Assembly (NCBI RefSeq): GCF_047729875.1
Contig: NZ_CP159826.1
Location: forward strand, 1,240,001-1,304,000
Direction: 5' to 3'
Source: Marimicrobium sp913061115
GTDB lineage: Bacteria; Pseudomonadota; Gammaproteobacteria; Pseudomonadales; Halieaceae
DNA: 64,000 nt
The notes beneath the pieces were generated by a model. It saw only the letters and a program-made list of their open reading frames with translations, was not told the origin of the DNA and ran no database searches. Position numbers and translations under genes: made by a program. Positions 52,578 through 60,117 of the stretch are shown here, one piece after another. How positions within the stretch are numbered: position 1 is the stretch's first letter; each line of letters starts with the position of its first letter.

Positions 52578-52806
52578 TTAGTCAAGAATATTGAGTAATT
52601 CTGGAGCTAAAGGCGTACTCCAGTTAATGTTTGACCAGTCTACGTCGTCTAGATTCCCCACAGCCATGCTTTGTGGTTGAACTGTCTCATGCCCCTCTCG
52701 GTCTAGCGTTGTCATCTTGGTGTCTGCGTGCCCGGCTAATGCTTGGATGTACGCCAGTGGGTGTCCTGCCTTCTCTAATGCGAACCTGCCTAGCGCCTGA
52801 TTAATA
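52578..52806 (-). pseudogene. tyrosine recombinase (phage/island-type) C-terminal remnant
   Basis: 75 residues: EKAGHPLAYIQALAGHADTKMTTLDREGHE, the end of a tyrosine recombinase catalytic domain, then LLNILD and stop. The Arg-containing HxxR box is missing, and the position where such proteins have the nucleophile Tyr reads Asp. It begins exactly where the second platform ends, in the place intI should occupy. Confidence 0.75.
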
Positions 52807-53108
52807 CCGTATATATGCAGTATATGATAATCACAAAAATTGAAGTCGGTTTTTCAACGGAATTCTTGATCGTGCAAAAATAACTGCAGCTAACGAGATG
52901 ATTTCTAGGGGTTAAGTGAAGATCCACACAAAGTGTACTGACCGAAAATGGTGAGTTCCTCACGCCACAAATTCCGTGTATGCCCGGTTCCAGAATGTGT
53001 GTTGTCCGTAATCGGTTGTTATCAGTGGGATACTGGTTTTAAATGAAGCCATGGAAATATATTTACATGGAATCGGGCTATCTGAACGATTCCGTATACT
53101 TAACTGTT
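52803..53108 (-). repeat. integron platform (attI plus decayed intI promoter), copy 2, inverted
   Basis: Reverse complement of the copy at 40.83-41.14 kb. It ends with TGCATATATACGGTATTAATCAGG on the minus strand, i.e. the LexA-box region with a two-base deletion and two changed positions (CTGC ... ACGG). No intact integrase follows. Confidence 0.9.
53035..53106 (+). other. second attI site
   Basis: Crossover TTAACTG-TTATGAGG at 53106/53107. The first cassette of array 2 begins here, and the outer arm of its attC (CCTCATAAC at 53422-53430) pairs with these first bases, showing a properly inserted cassette. Confidence 0.85.
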
Positions 53109-53127
53109 ATGAGGCATCTCTGACAGC

Positions 53128-53418
53128 ATGACCCTAGAGATTGTGCAATGGACTGCGAAAGAAGGTCAGGAAGTGGACTTCGAGGAAGCATTCTCCAAAG
53201 CCCAAGGCTACCTTTCGCAGGCCGAGGGCTATATCTCCCATCGCTTTCTCAAGTGCATCGAGAATTCTCGGAAATATGTACTCCTCGTCGAGTGGTCTCA
53301 CATAGAGGCACATACCGAGCAATTCCAAGGGTCGGAGCTGTATCAAGAGTACCGTTCACTTATAAAGCCGTACTACGAAGAAGGTGCTACTCTCAATCAT
53401 TATGAGCAAATCGAGTAA
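53128..53418 (+). CDS. antibiotic biosynthesis monooxygenase (ABM)-like protein (first cassette of array 2)
   Basis: 96 residues: EAFSKAQGYLSQAEGYISHRFLKCIE and YVLLVEWSHIEAHTEQFQGSELYQEYRSL match the ABM/heme-oxygenase-like ferredoxin fold. Distinct from the ABM cassette at 21.4 kb. Immediately behind attI, so expressed from any array promoter. Confidence 0.8.
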   Translation: MTLEIVQWTAKEGQEVDFEEAFSKAQGYLSQAEGYISHRFLKCIENSRKYVLLVEWSHIEAHTEQFQGSELYQEYRSLIKPYYEEGATLNHYEQIE

Positions 53419-53419
53419 A

Positions 53420-53511
53420 CACCTCATAACAAGGCCGGGCACACCGCACACTGCGTGTGCTGGACTCGCTACACTGCGTTCCGCTCGCCCGTGCCGGCGG
53501 CGTTATGAGGT
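53420..53511 (+). repeat. attC site
   Basis: ACCTCATAACAAGGCCGGGC ... GGCGGCGTTATGAGG. Its left half matches, inverted, the attC at 26907-26979 of array 1. Confidence 0.9.
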
Positions 53512-53518
53512 ATCCATA

Positions 53519-54481
53519 GTGCGATTAATACTGATAACTTTGTTCTTTATAGTAGCGTCTTGCTCCTCTGATTATGACCAAAGAAACTTAGTTGTTTCAC
53601 CATCTGGTGACCGCTTATTTCAATACGAATTATTCTTACCGAAGAGTGATGGGAAAATGCCTTTGGCCGTCTTTAGTCATGGAAGCGGAGGCGACTATAA
53701 TAACTACAGCTGGCTAATAAAAGAACTAACTACTAACGGGTACGTTGTTGCAGCTCTAAATCATCCATTTAATAACGCTCGTAATAATACAGATGAGGGG
53801 GTTATTCGAGTATGGGATCGTCCTAATGATATCAGCCTATTAATCGATACTTTACTGGCTGATCCAGAATTGTCTGCGCATATAGACCCCAACCGCATTA
53901 GTGCCGTTGGACATTCATCAGGTGGATATACCACCATTGCGCTAGGGGGCGCTATTTACAATCCCGATTTAATGATTGCTTACTGTAGTGGCAGTGAACG
54001 CGGACCGGACTGTGACCTAGCAAATGATGAAGTTACTATTGATTACTCTACAGCATCTTTATCCTATAAAGATGCTCGGGTTAAATCCGTTGTAGCAATG
54101 GCTCCAGCAGTTGGCCCAGCTATTGATAAAGCTAGTTTGAACTTAATCAATATTCCTGTTCTCATTATCGCAACAGAAGATGACGAGATTCTAGACATAG
54201 ACAAACATGCAAAACGTTACGCAAAACATATACCGGGCTCAGAACTGCAGCTTTTAGCGGGGGGCGGCCATTTTGTATATATGGAATGTAATATCATAAT
54301 TAAAATAGTAAATTTATTTATTGATAACCTTGATCTATGTGGAAGCAAGTTTAGCGTAAATCGGGAGAGCGCTCGTAAAAATGCAGCCTCAATAATAATT
54401 GATTTTTTAGACACTAATATAGGTGAAATACCTCATAACAAATTAAGCAAGCGGGACGCCTTAGACGGCGCCCCTTCTTAA
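53519..54481 (+). CDS. lipoprotein alpha/beta hydrolase, chlorophyllase/dienelactone-hydrolase-like (cassette)
   Basis: 320 residues from GTG at 53519. Signal with LFFIVASCSSD lipobox, then LFLPKSDGKMPLAVFSHGSGG, the nucleophile elbow GHSSGGYTT (about residue 141), the acid near IIATEDDEILD and His in GGGHFVYME. Secreted esterase or amidase; substrate unknown. A longer frame through the attC is rejected. Confidence 0.82.
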   Translation: MRLILITLFFIVASCSSDYDQRNLVVSPSGDRLFQYELFLPKSDGKMPLAVFSHGSGGDYNNYSWLIKELTTNGYVVAALNHPFNNARNNTDEGVIRVWDRPNDISLLIDTLLADPELSAHIDPNRISAVGHSSGGYTTIALGGAIYNPDLMIAYCSGSERGPDCDLANDEVTIDYSTASLSYKDARVKSVVAMAPAVGPAIDKASLNLINIPVLIIATEDDEILDIDKHAKRYAKHIPGSELQLLAGGGHFVYMECNIIIKIVNLFIDNLDLCGSKFSVNRESARKNAASIIIDFLDTNIGEIPHNKLSKRDALDGAPS

Positions 54482-54493
54482 GGCGTTAATAGG
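54429..54493 (+). repeat. attC site
   Basis: ACCTCATAACAAATTAAGC ... AAGGCGTTAATAGG with GGGACGCC/GGCGCCCC-type arms; overlaps the end of the hydrolase gene. Confidence 0.8.
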
Positions 54494-54555
54494 CTTTATC
54501 GGCGTCGATGCGGTACGCAAGATTGCATTATGAATCTCAAATATGGAATCACGTT

Positions 54556-54981
54556 ATGATTAGAGCAACCTTGTGCGTAATTGTGTTGGCGGCGCTGATA
54601 CCTAAATCACTGTTAGCACAGAACGCTCTCACCGAACGCATACACTTCCCCCGAGAGGCAACGAGCACATCAGTCTCAGGTACAATTAATGAGTATGAGT
54701 CAGTAAATTATATTTTTGGGGCCACTACGGGACAGTCTGTGTCTGTTGTACTTAATTCTGACAATTTGGGAAATTACTTCAATATCTACGAGCCCGGCAA
54801 ATTTCCCGGTGAAGACTATGCAATGTTTATAGGAGCGACTGAGGGCAATAGGTTTCAAGGAACCCTGCTTACAGAAGGCGATTACATGGTTCAAGTCTAC
54901 ATCATTCGCAGTGCCGCAAGGCGCGGTGAGACTGCGCGCTACACGTTGGAATTATCACTTCTGAGTGATGAAAAGAAATGA
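54556..54981 (+). CDS. periplasmic PliG-type lysozyme inhibitor-like protein (cassette)
   Basis: 141 residues with a signal peptide ending LLAQ (about 23). SGTINEYESVNYIFGATTGQSVSV, NYFNIYEPG and GTLLTEGDYMVQVYIIRSAARRGETARYTLELSL parallel PliG of E. coli (SGEIKGYDYDTYTF, SGKYELRVLQTRNDARKNKTKKY). PliG blocks goose-type lysozymes in the periplasm. Family match by eye; key inhibitory residues not verified. Confidence 0.7.
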   Translation: MIRATLCVIVLAALIPKSLLAQNALTERIHFPREATSTSVSGTINEYESVNYIFGATTGQSVSVVLNSDNLGNYFNIYEPGKFPGEDYAMFIGATEGNRFQGTLLTEGDYMVQVYIIRSAARRGETARYTLELSLLSDEKK

Positions 54982-55058
54982 CACCTAACAAGTCAAGGCA
55001 GCAAGGGCGCTTTGCGCCGGGACCGATTTACAGCGGCCCCAGCTTGAAGCGTTATGCG
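54981..55058 (+). repeat. attC site
   Basis: ACACCTAACAAGTCAAGGC ... CTTGAAGCGTTATGCG. Almost the exact reverse complement of the array 1 attC at 39869-39944. Confidence 0.9.
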
Positions 55059-55090
55059 TCATCATGCGAACGAGCAATGTGGAGGTTCCC

Positions 55091-55225
55091 ATGTCTGGAC
55101 TGATACCTACAGAAGAGCAGATAGAGAAGCTGCAATCATTACTCGTTGATGAGCCAGTAGGTGGCCTGAACCGTCGCTTTGCTCCGCTCGTTAGCTTTGC
55201 GTTATGTGGCAGTGATAATAGGTGA
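55091..55225 (+). CDS. short cassette ORF (44 residues)
   Basis: ATG preceded by GGAGG at 55081. Reads SGLIPTEEQIEKLQSLLVDE and then runs through the degraded attC end of its own cassette. Not recognised; perhaps the N-terminal stub of a truncated cassette gene. Only a half attC (TTAGCTTTGCGTTATG, about 55192-55207) is left. Confidence 0.4.
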   Translation: MSGLIPTEEQIEKLQSLLVDEPVGGLNRRFAPLVSFALCGSDNR

Positions 55226-55227
55226 TC

Positions 55228-55728
55228 ATGAAAACGATCTCTGTAAATGACAAAATGCAAAAAGAATACGTATACAGACGAATTGAGCCTATTGGTGAAA
55301 ATTTTGATCCTCAATTTATTCCAGAGTTAACTCCTAAAGAAATGCTTGAGCTAGGTATTTTTGGCGGTAAGTATTTGAATGACTGCAAACGCGAATTTCC
55401 AAATGATTGGTTTGTGAATGCAAAGCTTAGTGACATAAAAGACGAGAATCTTAACTATTTCTCAGTAAATGCTTCGCAGCCATTGAGCGAGTGGGTAAAG
55501 AAGGGATGGATTCACCCTCAAGATCCTAGAGGTTGGTTTCAATGGTATTGCAGGTATTTTACAGGTAGACGCACGCTCGAAGAGGATCAGCGGCAAATAA
55601 AGCGGTGGAAAGCATTTAGGCGTCATGCAGGTGCAATAAAAAAGTACTGTGAACCCTATGATTTTCAATGCCGCAAAAAGCAAAGACAAGCGTTGTTGCA
55701 CTGGGCTTATGATGCAAGAAACCTATAA
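55228..55728 (+). CDS. hypothetical protein, Trp/Arg-rich (cassette)
   Basis: 166 residues with ELTPKEMLELGIFGGKYLNDC, WVKKGWIHPQDPRGWFQWYCRYFTGRR and IKRWKAFRRHAGAIKKYC. This combination is familiar from conserved bacterial and plant hypothetical proteins without known function. Soluble, basic C-terminus. ATG 55228 is preferred over a GTG six bases earlier. Confidence 0.75.
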   Translation: MKTISVNDKMQKEYVYRRIEPIGENFDPQFIPELTPKEMLELGIFGGKYLNDCKREFPNDWFVNAKLSDIKDENLNYFSVNASQPLSEWVKKGWIHPQDPRGWFQWYCRYFTGRRTLEEDQRQIKRWKAFRRHAGAIKKYCEPYDFQCRKKQRQALLHWAYDARNL

Positions 55729-55730
55729 TT

Positions 55731-55794
55731 CACATAGCAAGACAAAGCAAGGCGAACGCGCTAACGCGTGCCATTGTTTGCGGCATTATGTGTT
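55731..55794 (+). repeat. attC site
   Basis: Degenerate CACATAGCAAGAC ... TTTGCGGCATTATGTG with GCGAACGCGCTAACGCGTGCC centre. Confidence 0.65.
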
Positions 55795-55837
55795 TGGGTT
55801 ATCTACCAATTTTTGTAATTTAATATAAAGATATGAA

Positions 55838-56299
55838 ATGAGAGCAATTGGTAATTTAATTTGGTTTATATTTGGTGGAATAATTATGGGGTTAGCCTGG
55901 TGCTTCTTTGGGCTTTTAGCCTTTATTAGTATTGTAGGTATCCCTTGGGGAAGGTCTTGTTTTGTTATCGCTGGCTTTTCCTTTTTCCCATTTGGTAAAG
56001 TAGCTATAGCTCGTGATGAATTAACCTTATCTGAAGACATTGGTACCGGTGGTTTGGGAATGGTAGGTAATATTATCTGGTTCATTTTTGCTGGGTTCTG
56101 GTTAGCGTTAGGTCATGTCTTTTCGGCTATTGCTTGTTTTGTAACTATTATTGGAATTCCATTTGCATTACAGCATTTGAAGCTAGCAGGAATTTCTATT
56201 TCACCTATAGGTAAAACTGTTGTAACGAAAGAGGTTGCGGCAGCTGCTCGCAATGCAAATGCAGAAACGGTAGTTTCCAATATAAGATCTAACAGATAA
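55838..56299 (+). CDS. YccF-domain inner membrane protein (cassette)
   Basis: 153 residues with two copies of the YccF (DUF307) domain: GNLIWFIFGGIIMGLAW ... IVGIPWGRSCFVIA and GNIIWFIFAGFWLALGH ... IIGIPFALQHLKLA. Four membrane segments. Function unknown. Last gene of array 2. Confidence 0.9.
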   Translation: MRAIGNLIWFIFGGIIMGLAWCFFGLLAFISIVGIPWGRSCFVIAGFSFFPFGKVAIARDELTLSEDIGTGGLGMVGNIIWFIFAGFWLALGHVFSAIACFVTIIGIPFALQHLKLAGISISPIGKTVVTKEVAAAARNANAETVVSNIRSNR

Positions 56300-56340
56300 C
56301 AAGCCATTGGTGTGCGAAAGGGGTCTGTCTAAGTCTTATG
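56291..56340 (+). repeat. degenerate attC, end of array 2
   Basis: CAGATAACAAGCC ... GTCTAAGTCTTATG; the outer end is weakened (CTTATG). Beyond it no further attC was found. Confidence 0.5.
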
Positions 56341-56462
56341 TTTAGTCTCTCGCTCGACCACCACGCATTACAGGGTCTATTAGTCTACAATAGTGTTATC
56401 GGTCTGCTTTCGGCATGCTGCGGTGTATTTAGGGTTCGTTAGCTAATTAATTGAGCGAGATT

Positions 56463-56564
56463 ATGGTGGAGTTCATTGCATACGGAACCCTTGTCCTCCT
56501 TGCTATCGGGGTAGCAGGGTTTGTGATGTACAAAGCCTGGGACTGGGTGAAGGACCTCAAGTAA
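56463..56564 (+). CDS. 33-residue single-pass membrane peptide, tentative
   Basis: MVEFIAYGTLVLLAIGV and FVMYKAWDWVKDLK: one clean membrane segment with charged flanks. No known family; the ribosome-binding site is only GAGCGAG. Confidence 0.35.
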   Translation: MVEFIAYGTLVLLAIGVAGFVMYKAWDWVKDLK

Positions 56565-56694
56565 CCCGCAACTGAGGTTGGGTCTAGAATCCGTTGAAGT
56601 ATAGGCCGTATAAACGGCCTGCGAGAGAAGATCCCTTCGCGATCAGCGGAGCCAATATGTAAGTAGCCTATTCCCCCAAAGACCCTATCGATAG

Positions 56695-56800
56695 CGCATG
56701 ATACAACGCATGAGTCGTAGGGAAAATTGTTGGGACACCCCGATGGAGCGGGTGTTTAGAAGCTTGAAGACTGAATGGATTCCATCGATGGGTTGCCCGA
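56695..56800 (+). mobile_element. IS3-family transposase fragment
   Basis: About 30 codons reading MSRRENCWDTPMERVFRSLKTEWI, the C-terminal rve block of IS3-type OrfB (typically MSRKGNCWDNA ... FFSSLKTEW). The rest of the element is absent. Confidence 0.75.
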
Positions 56801-56821
56801 CAATGGAAGGGGCCAAGGGCA

Positions 56822-56869
56822 GCCTTGCTAATGTTGAGGTCGCCGGTTCGAACCCGGTTTCCCGCTCCA
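56822..56869 (+). pseudogene. tRNA-Gly 3' half relic
   Basis: Reads from the anticodon arm (CCTTGC...GTTGAGG) through T-loop GGTTCGAACCC to TTTCCCGCTCCA, the 3' half of a tRNA-Gly(GCC)-like gene. The 5' half is replaced by IS3 sequence. Confidence 0.75.
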
Positions 56870-56880
56870 CCTCCCAATCA

Positions 56881-56953
56881 GGCTGGTGGCAGAGTGGTCA
56901 TGCAGTGGACTGCAACTCCGCGCACGCCGGTTCGATTTTCGCCCGACTCTCCA
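56881..56953 (+). pseudogene. decayed tRNA-Cys (GCA) copy
   Basis: GGCTGGTGGCAGAGTGGTC ... GTGGACTGCAACTCCGC resembles tRNA-Cys up to the variable loop. The T-arm (CGCCGGTTCGATTTTCGCC) and acceptor (GCCCGACT against GGCTGGT) no longer pair fully. CCA is present at the end. Gly-Cys tandem order is usual in gammaproteobacteria. Confidence 0.65.
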
Positions 56954-57089
56954 ATGCGCCCTTCAAGCAAATCTTGGCAACTGGCGGTAGCACGATAGTC
57001 CTGTCAAAGTGCCTTGACAGGCGTTTAGAGAGTGTCATGATTCACATCCGGATAATTCAACAGTATCCGCATTGAGCAAGGGATTCACT

Positions 57090-58418
57090 ATGCTAACGTC
57101 TTCTTTTCAGGTGATCGGTCGCACCTGCCGTATTGCTTTTCTCGTCTTCACGGGAGCTGCGTTGCTCTCGGCCTGTAGTGATAGCAATAATTCGGATGAG
57201 TTATTTCCGGTCGGCCCACCGCTCGCATGCAGTGATCAACCAATAGGCCAGCCGTCGAAAGAGTGTGAAGGCGGACAGTATACGATCACGACACCACAAG
57301 ACTACAAAAACGCCGTTAGAAAATTTGAGGCTCCTGCGGAAAATTGCATTTCTCCAGATCTTTACGTGACGGCGGGCGCGTTTGTGCCAGAGTCGAATCT
57401 CTACGCTGACACTTTTCAATACGCCTGGGGCAACGGCAGTACCAACGCGCATCGCTATCTCGAAATGAATAAAAAATGGGGTCAATCGAACGACCCCGCG
57501 ACCATGATTAAGCTGATTACAGCAATTCAGTCGTTCATTGGGTTTGGCATCACCATTCCTTCGGTCTATCCTACAGCAGTAGACGCCCCACCCAGAGCTC
57601 AATCCCCCAGTCCCGTGCGTGTCGCAGTCTATACGCTTCCCTCCGGCGATGTAGCTCGAGTTCCGTCTTTCGAGTCTTGGTTTAAAGCCCTGGAGAGAGA
57701 TTTCCAAATTGTCATTCCTCTAAAACTTGGGCAACTCATGATTGAGCCGTACACAACGATGACAAAAGATCAGGACGTTGTTGACGTGTTCACCACGATG
57801 ACCGGTTGTGGGGGATCTGGCGCCTACCCCGAGCGGACATGGCCCTCCACCGGCTCTGGAACTGATGGCACTATCTCAAGTTGTTCTTCCGAAGTGATGA
57901 TGGCATTTGATTTTGTGGTGCCTACCACGGCGGGCCCGGCACAGGCATGCAAGGTCGGCGCCTCTGGCTGTTCAGCCACGACAGAGGACTGCTTCCAAGG
58001 CTTTAACGAGAACTACTTGATCCCGGCTCTAGCAAACAATACGGATTACCGTCAAATGATCGGTCCGTTACGCGCGGCCCTCGCCTTTTGCCAAGATGCC
58101 AACCCCTTTAATACCGGTCTTGGCTTGGGCTACAACACCGCAGCCAACCCCTTTGCCTGCACATCTTATGCTAAGCAAAGCGTGAGCGACCGTTATACCG
58201 GCCGAGAGTTCATAGTGCCCAATGAGCTACTAAGTAAACTGGACGCTCCTCAGGTAGTCGATTTTCCTCCGCTGAACAGCAGTGCAGCGTGTGAGGGAGC
58301 TGGTGGCACCTGGTATGTTGAAATCGGCCGGCCTGCGGGCTCTCCTCAGTGTTATTTCACAGTTGAAACTAGGAGTGTCTATGACTTCCTAACCGAAGGC
58401 TATGGTTTCTGGGATTGA
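57090..58418 (+). CDS. lipoprotein of unknown function
   Basis: 442 residues. Signal with ALLSACSDSNNS (lipid Cys about 28), then a cysteine-rich globular body with no recognised family: TTPQDYKNAVRKFEAPAENC, HRYLEMNKKWGQ, MMAFDFVVP, and a tail ending VYDFLTEGYGFWD. About 15 cysteines point to disulfides in the periplasm or outside. ATG 57090 rather than the TTG at 57072 is chosen because it gives the cleaner signal. Confidence 0.7.
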   Translation: MLTSSFQVIGRTCRIAFLVFTGAALLSACSDSNNSDELFPVGPPLACSDQPIGQPSKECEGGQYTITTPQDYKNAVRKFEAPAENCISPDLYVTAGAFVPESNLYADTFQYAWGNGSTNAHRYLEMNKKWGQSNDPATMIKLITAIQSFIGFGITIPSVYPTAVDAPPRAQSPSPVRVAVYTLPSGDVARVPSFESWFKALERDFQIVIPLKLGQLMIEPYTTMTKDQDVVDVFTTMTGCGGSGAYPERTWPSTGSGTDGTISSCSSEVMMAFDFVVPTTAGPAQACKVGASGCSATTEDCFQGFNENYLIPALANNTDYRQMIGPLRAALAFCQDANPFNTGLGLGYNTAANPFACTSYAKQSVSDRYTGREFIVPNELLSKLDAPQVVDFPPLNSSAACEGAGGTWYVEIGRPAGSPQCYFTVETRSVYDFLTEGYGFWD

Positions 58419-58800
58419 GGGTGCAAACCACCTGCACGGTTTACTTCGAGGTTCCACCGCCAAGAGGACGGGTTTTTGGGCATTAACGGGCATCAGCAGG
58501 CGACCTAACAATCTGAGTAATTTCGCTCAGCTATTGTAATAAACACTGGCTCCTTTGCGGCCATTTTTGTAAGCGGCGTTTTTGTTCAAAGCGAACCTGC
58601 GTTCACTTTGATTTTAGCCGCATTAGCAGCTTCAAGACGCTTGTCATTAGACTGAAATTAGGCTTCTCCTACATAGCCGGCCATCCAAAATGCACCGTCT
58701 AGCGTCAGAGCTCCGTGAATTGATCGGCCAAATGCTGGCTCGAGTTGCACGACATAAAGTGCAGTCTAGATGTCGATCTTTGCGGCTGCTTTTTCTGAGG
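58419..58800. other. intergenic region, no gene seen
   Basis: 382 bases between convergent genes; no credible frame, RNA or repeat recognised. Confidence 0.5.
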
Positions 58801-59847
58801 TTAGGACCAGCAGACTAATATTTCGCGATCTTCATTCTTATAAGGTAAGCGTCCGTGTGAGACCGAAGCGTTATCAATCGCTAGGACATCACCCTTTTGC
58901 CAGGCATTGACTTGTAAGTTTTTCCAAATAAGATCGCGCACATGTTCAATATCTTCTTCTGGAATTTCGCTACCATCTCCATAGAAAGTATGCATGGATA
59001 GATCTTCTGGTGGTTTTTCTCGCATATCTTTTTCTAGGGATCGCGCCATTTCCAAAATAGATCTATTTGCTTCAGTGGGACGAAAATCACAGATACGTTG
59101 ATATTCTCCAGCGGGAGAAGATACGTGAAATATCGCAAGGTGATTGTACCAAGCCTCTACTCCGGAAATTGGATGCTGCTTACTCACCTCCTGTGTACCC
59201 CAAAGTCTTAACCCACCGTCTTGTTTCCATTCAGGATCAAAACCTTCCTCTAGACACTTTTTTTCAACAATGTCTTTATCAGTGCTTTGAAACATTTCGT
59301 CCCAAGACTTGAGCTGCATTTGATCGCCTGCTGGTGCTCCGGGTGCAGAATAATTGCGCACATTTTTCATTCCTTTTGACCTAAAGCGCTCCCGAATATT
59401 TTCATCCATCTGACTCCATACCTTGCGCATGTCGCAAATGGGTGTCTCACCGCTATTCTCTTCGGAAGGATTCATTGCCGAAAAAAATAGAAACTCAGGA
59501 GGGTTAGCGCAAAAACTCATTTCACAATGCTGCGGTATCGGAAAATACCCTGGCAGCTCACTCGCATGAAAAACATAATCAGTTACGGCATCTCTTGGCG
59601 ACGTGCCTAGGTAGTCATTTTTTAGTTCAGGTGCAATCGCCCGCGCAATCTTTTCAAAATCTTCAGGGGTCCTAACGTCGAACTTTCTAAAACGAATGGC
59701 TCCGTGCTTAAGCATAGCCTCTTCTAATAGACTTTTTTCTTTACGCAACCAATCCAGCAAAGGCTCAAGACTTTTATGCTTATTCGCTTCAATGGTTAGC
59801 GGAAAATCGCCGTATATTTTATAGTTGTTATTAGTCAGTCGGGTCAT
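58801..59847 (-). CDS. TauD/TfdA-family Fe(II)/2-oxoglutarate dioxygenase
   Basis: 348 residues. Iron ligands: PQHCEMSF gives the H-x-E pair (about residue 122) and NASVSHGRLPY the distal His (about 331), followed by the 2-oxoglutarate Arg region. SyrP/clavaminate synthase-like subgroup judging from FLFFSAMNPSEENSGETPICD. Hydroxylates an unknown small molecule or amino acid. Monocistronic. Confidence 0.88.
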   Translation of the reverse strand: MTRLTNNNYKIYGDFPLTIEANKHKSLEPLLDWLRKEKSLLEEAMLKHGAIRFRKFDVRTPEDFEKIARAIAPELKNDYLGTSPRDAVTDYVFHASELPGYFPIPQHCEMSFCANPPEFLFFSAMNPSEENSGETPICDMRKVWSQMDENIRERFRSKGMKNVRNYSAPGAPAGDQMQLKSWDEMFQSTDKDIVEKKCLEEGFDPEWKQDGGLRLWGTQEVSKQHPISGVEAWYNHLAIFHVSSPAGEYQRICDFRPTEANRSILEMARSLEKDMREKPPEDLSMHTFYGDGSEIPEEDIEHVRDLIWKNLQVNAWQKGDVLAIDNASVSHGRLPYKNEDREILVCWS

Positions 59848-59989
59848 TTTAAGTCTCTTCGCAAGCTGTAAAATACCTAGTCGAACGGGAGTCTAGGCAC
59901 TATCGCACCAGCGGTAAACTCTGATATAAAATCAGGTGTCCATCCTTGCATAGGATGCGAGCTCACTATTGGGTGCATAAGTATAGGAA

Positions 59990-60041
59990 ACATAAACGGG
60001 GTGTGTCGACTAGATTGTTTGATCCGTGTTGGCCGGTGACC
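59990..60041 (+). repeat. direct repeat flanking the lipase gene, copy 1
   Basis: Contains an exact 25-base core AGATTGTTTGATCCGTGTTG(GCCGG) shared with 61085-61109, plus imperfect matches on both sides. Confidence 0.8.
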
Positions 60042-60117
60042 CACACAATTCCGCGAAAATTTTACCTATTACCCCAGCACTGGGCTTACATCACAGGCTA
60101 GGCAATTTTCTCGGTGC

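Noticed and set aside
56698..57075. 125-residue plus-strand frame
   Set aside because: It is a chance frame through an IS3 fragment and two tRNA relics; only the first 30 codons reflect a real former gene.
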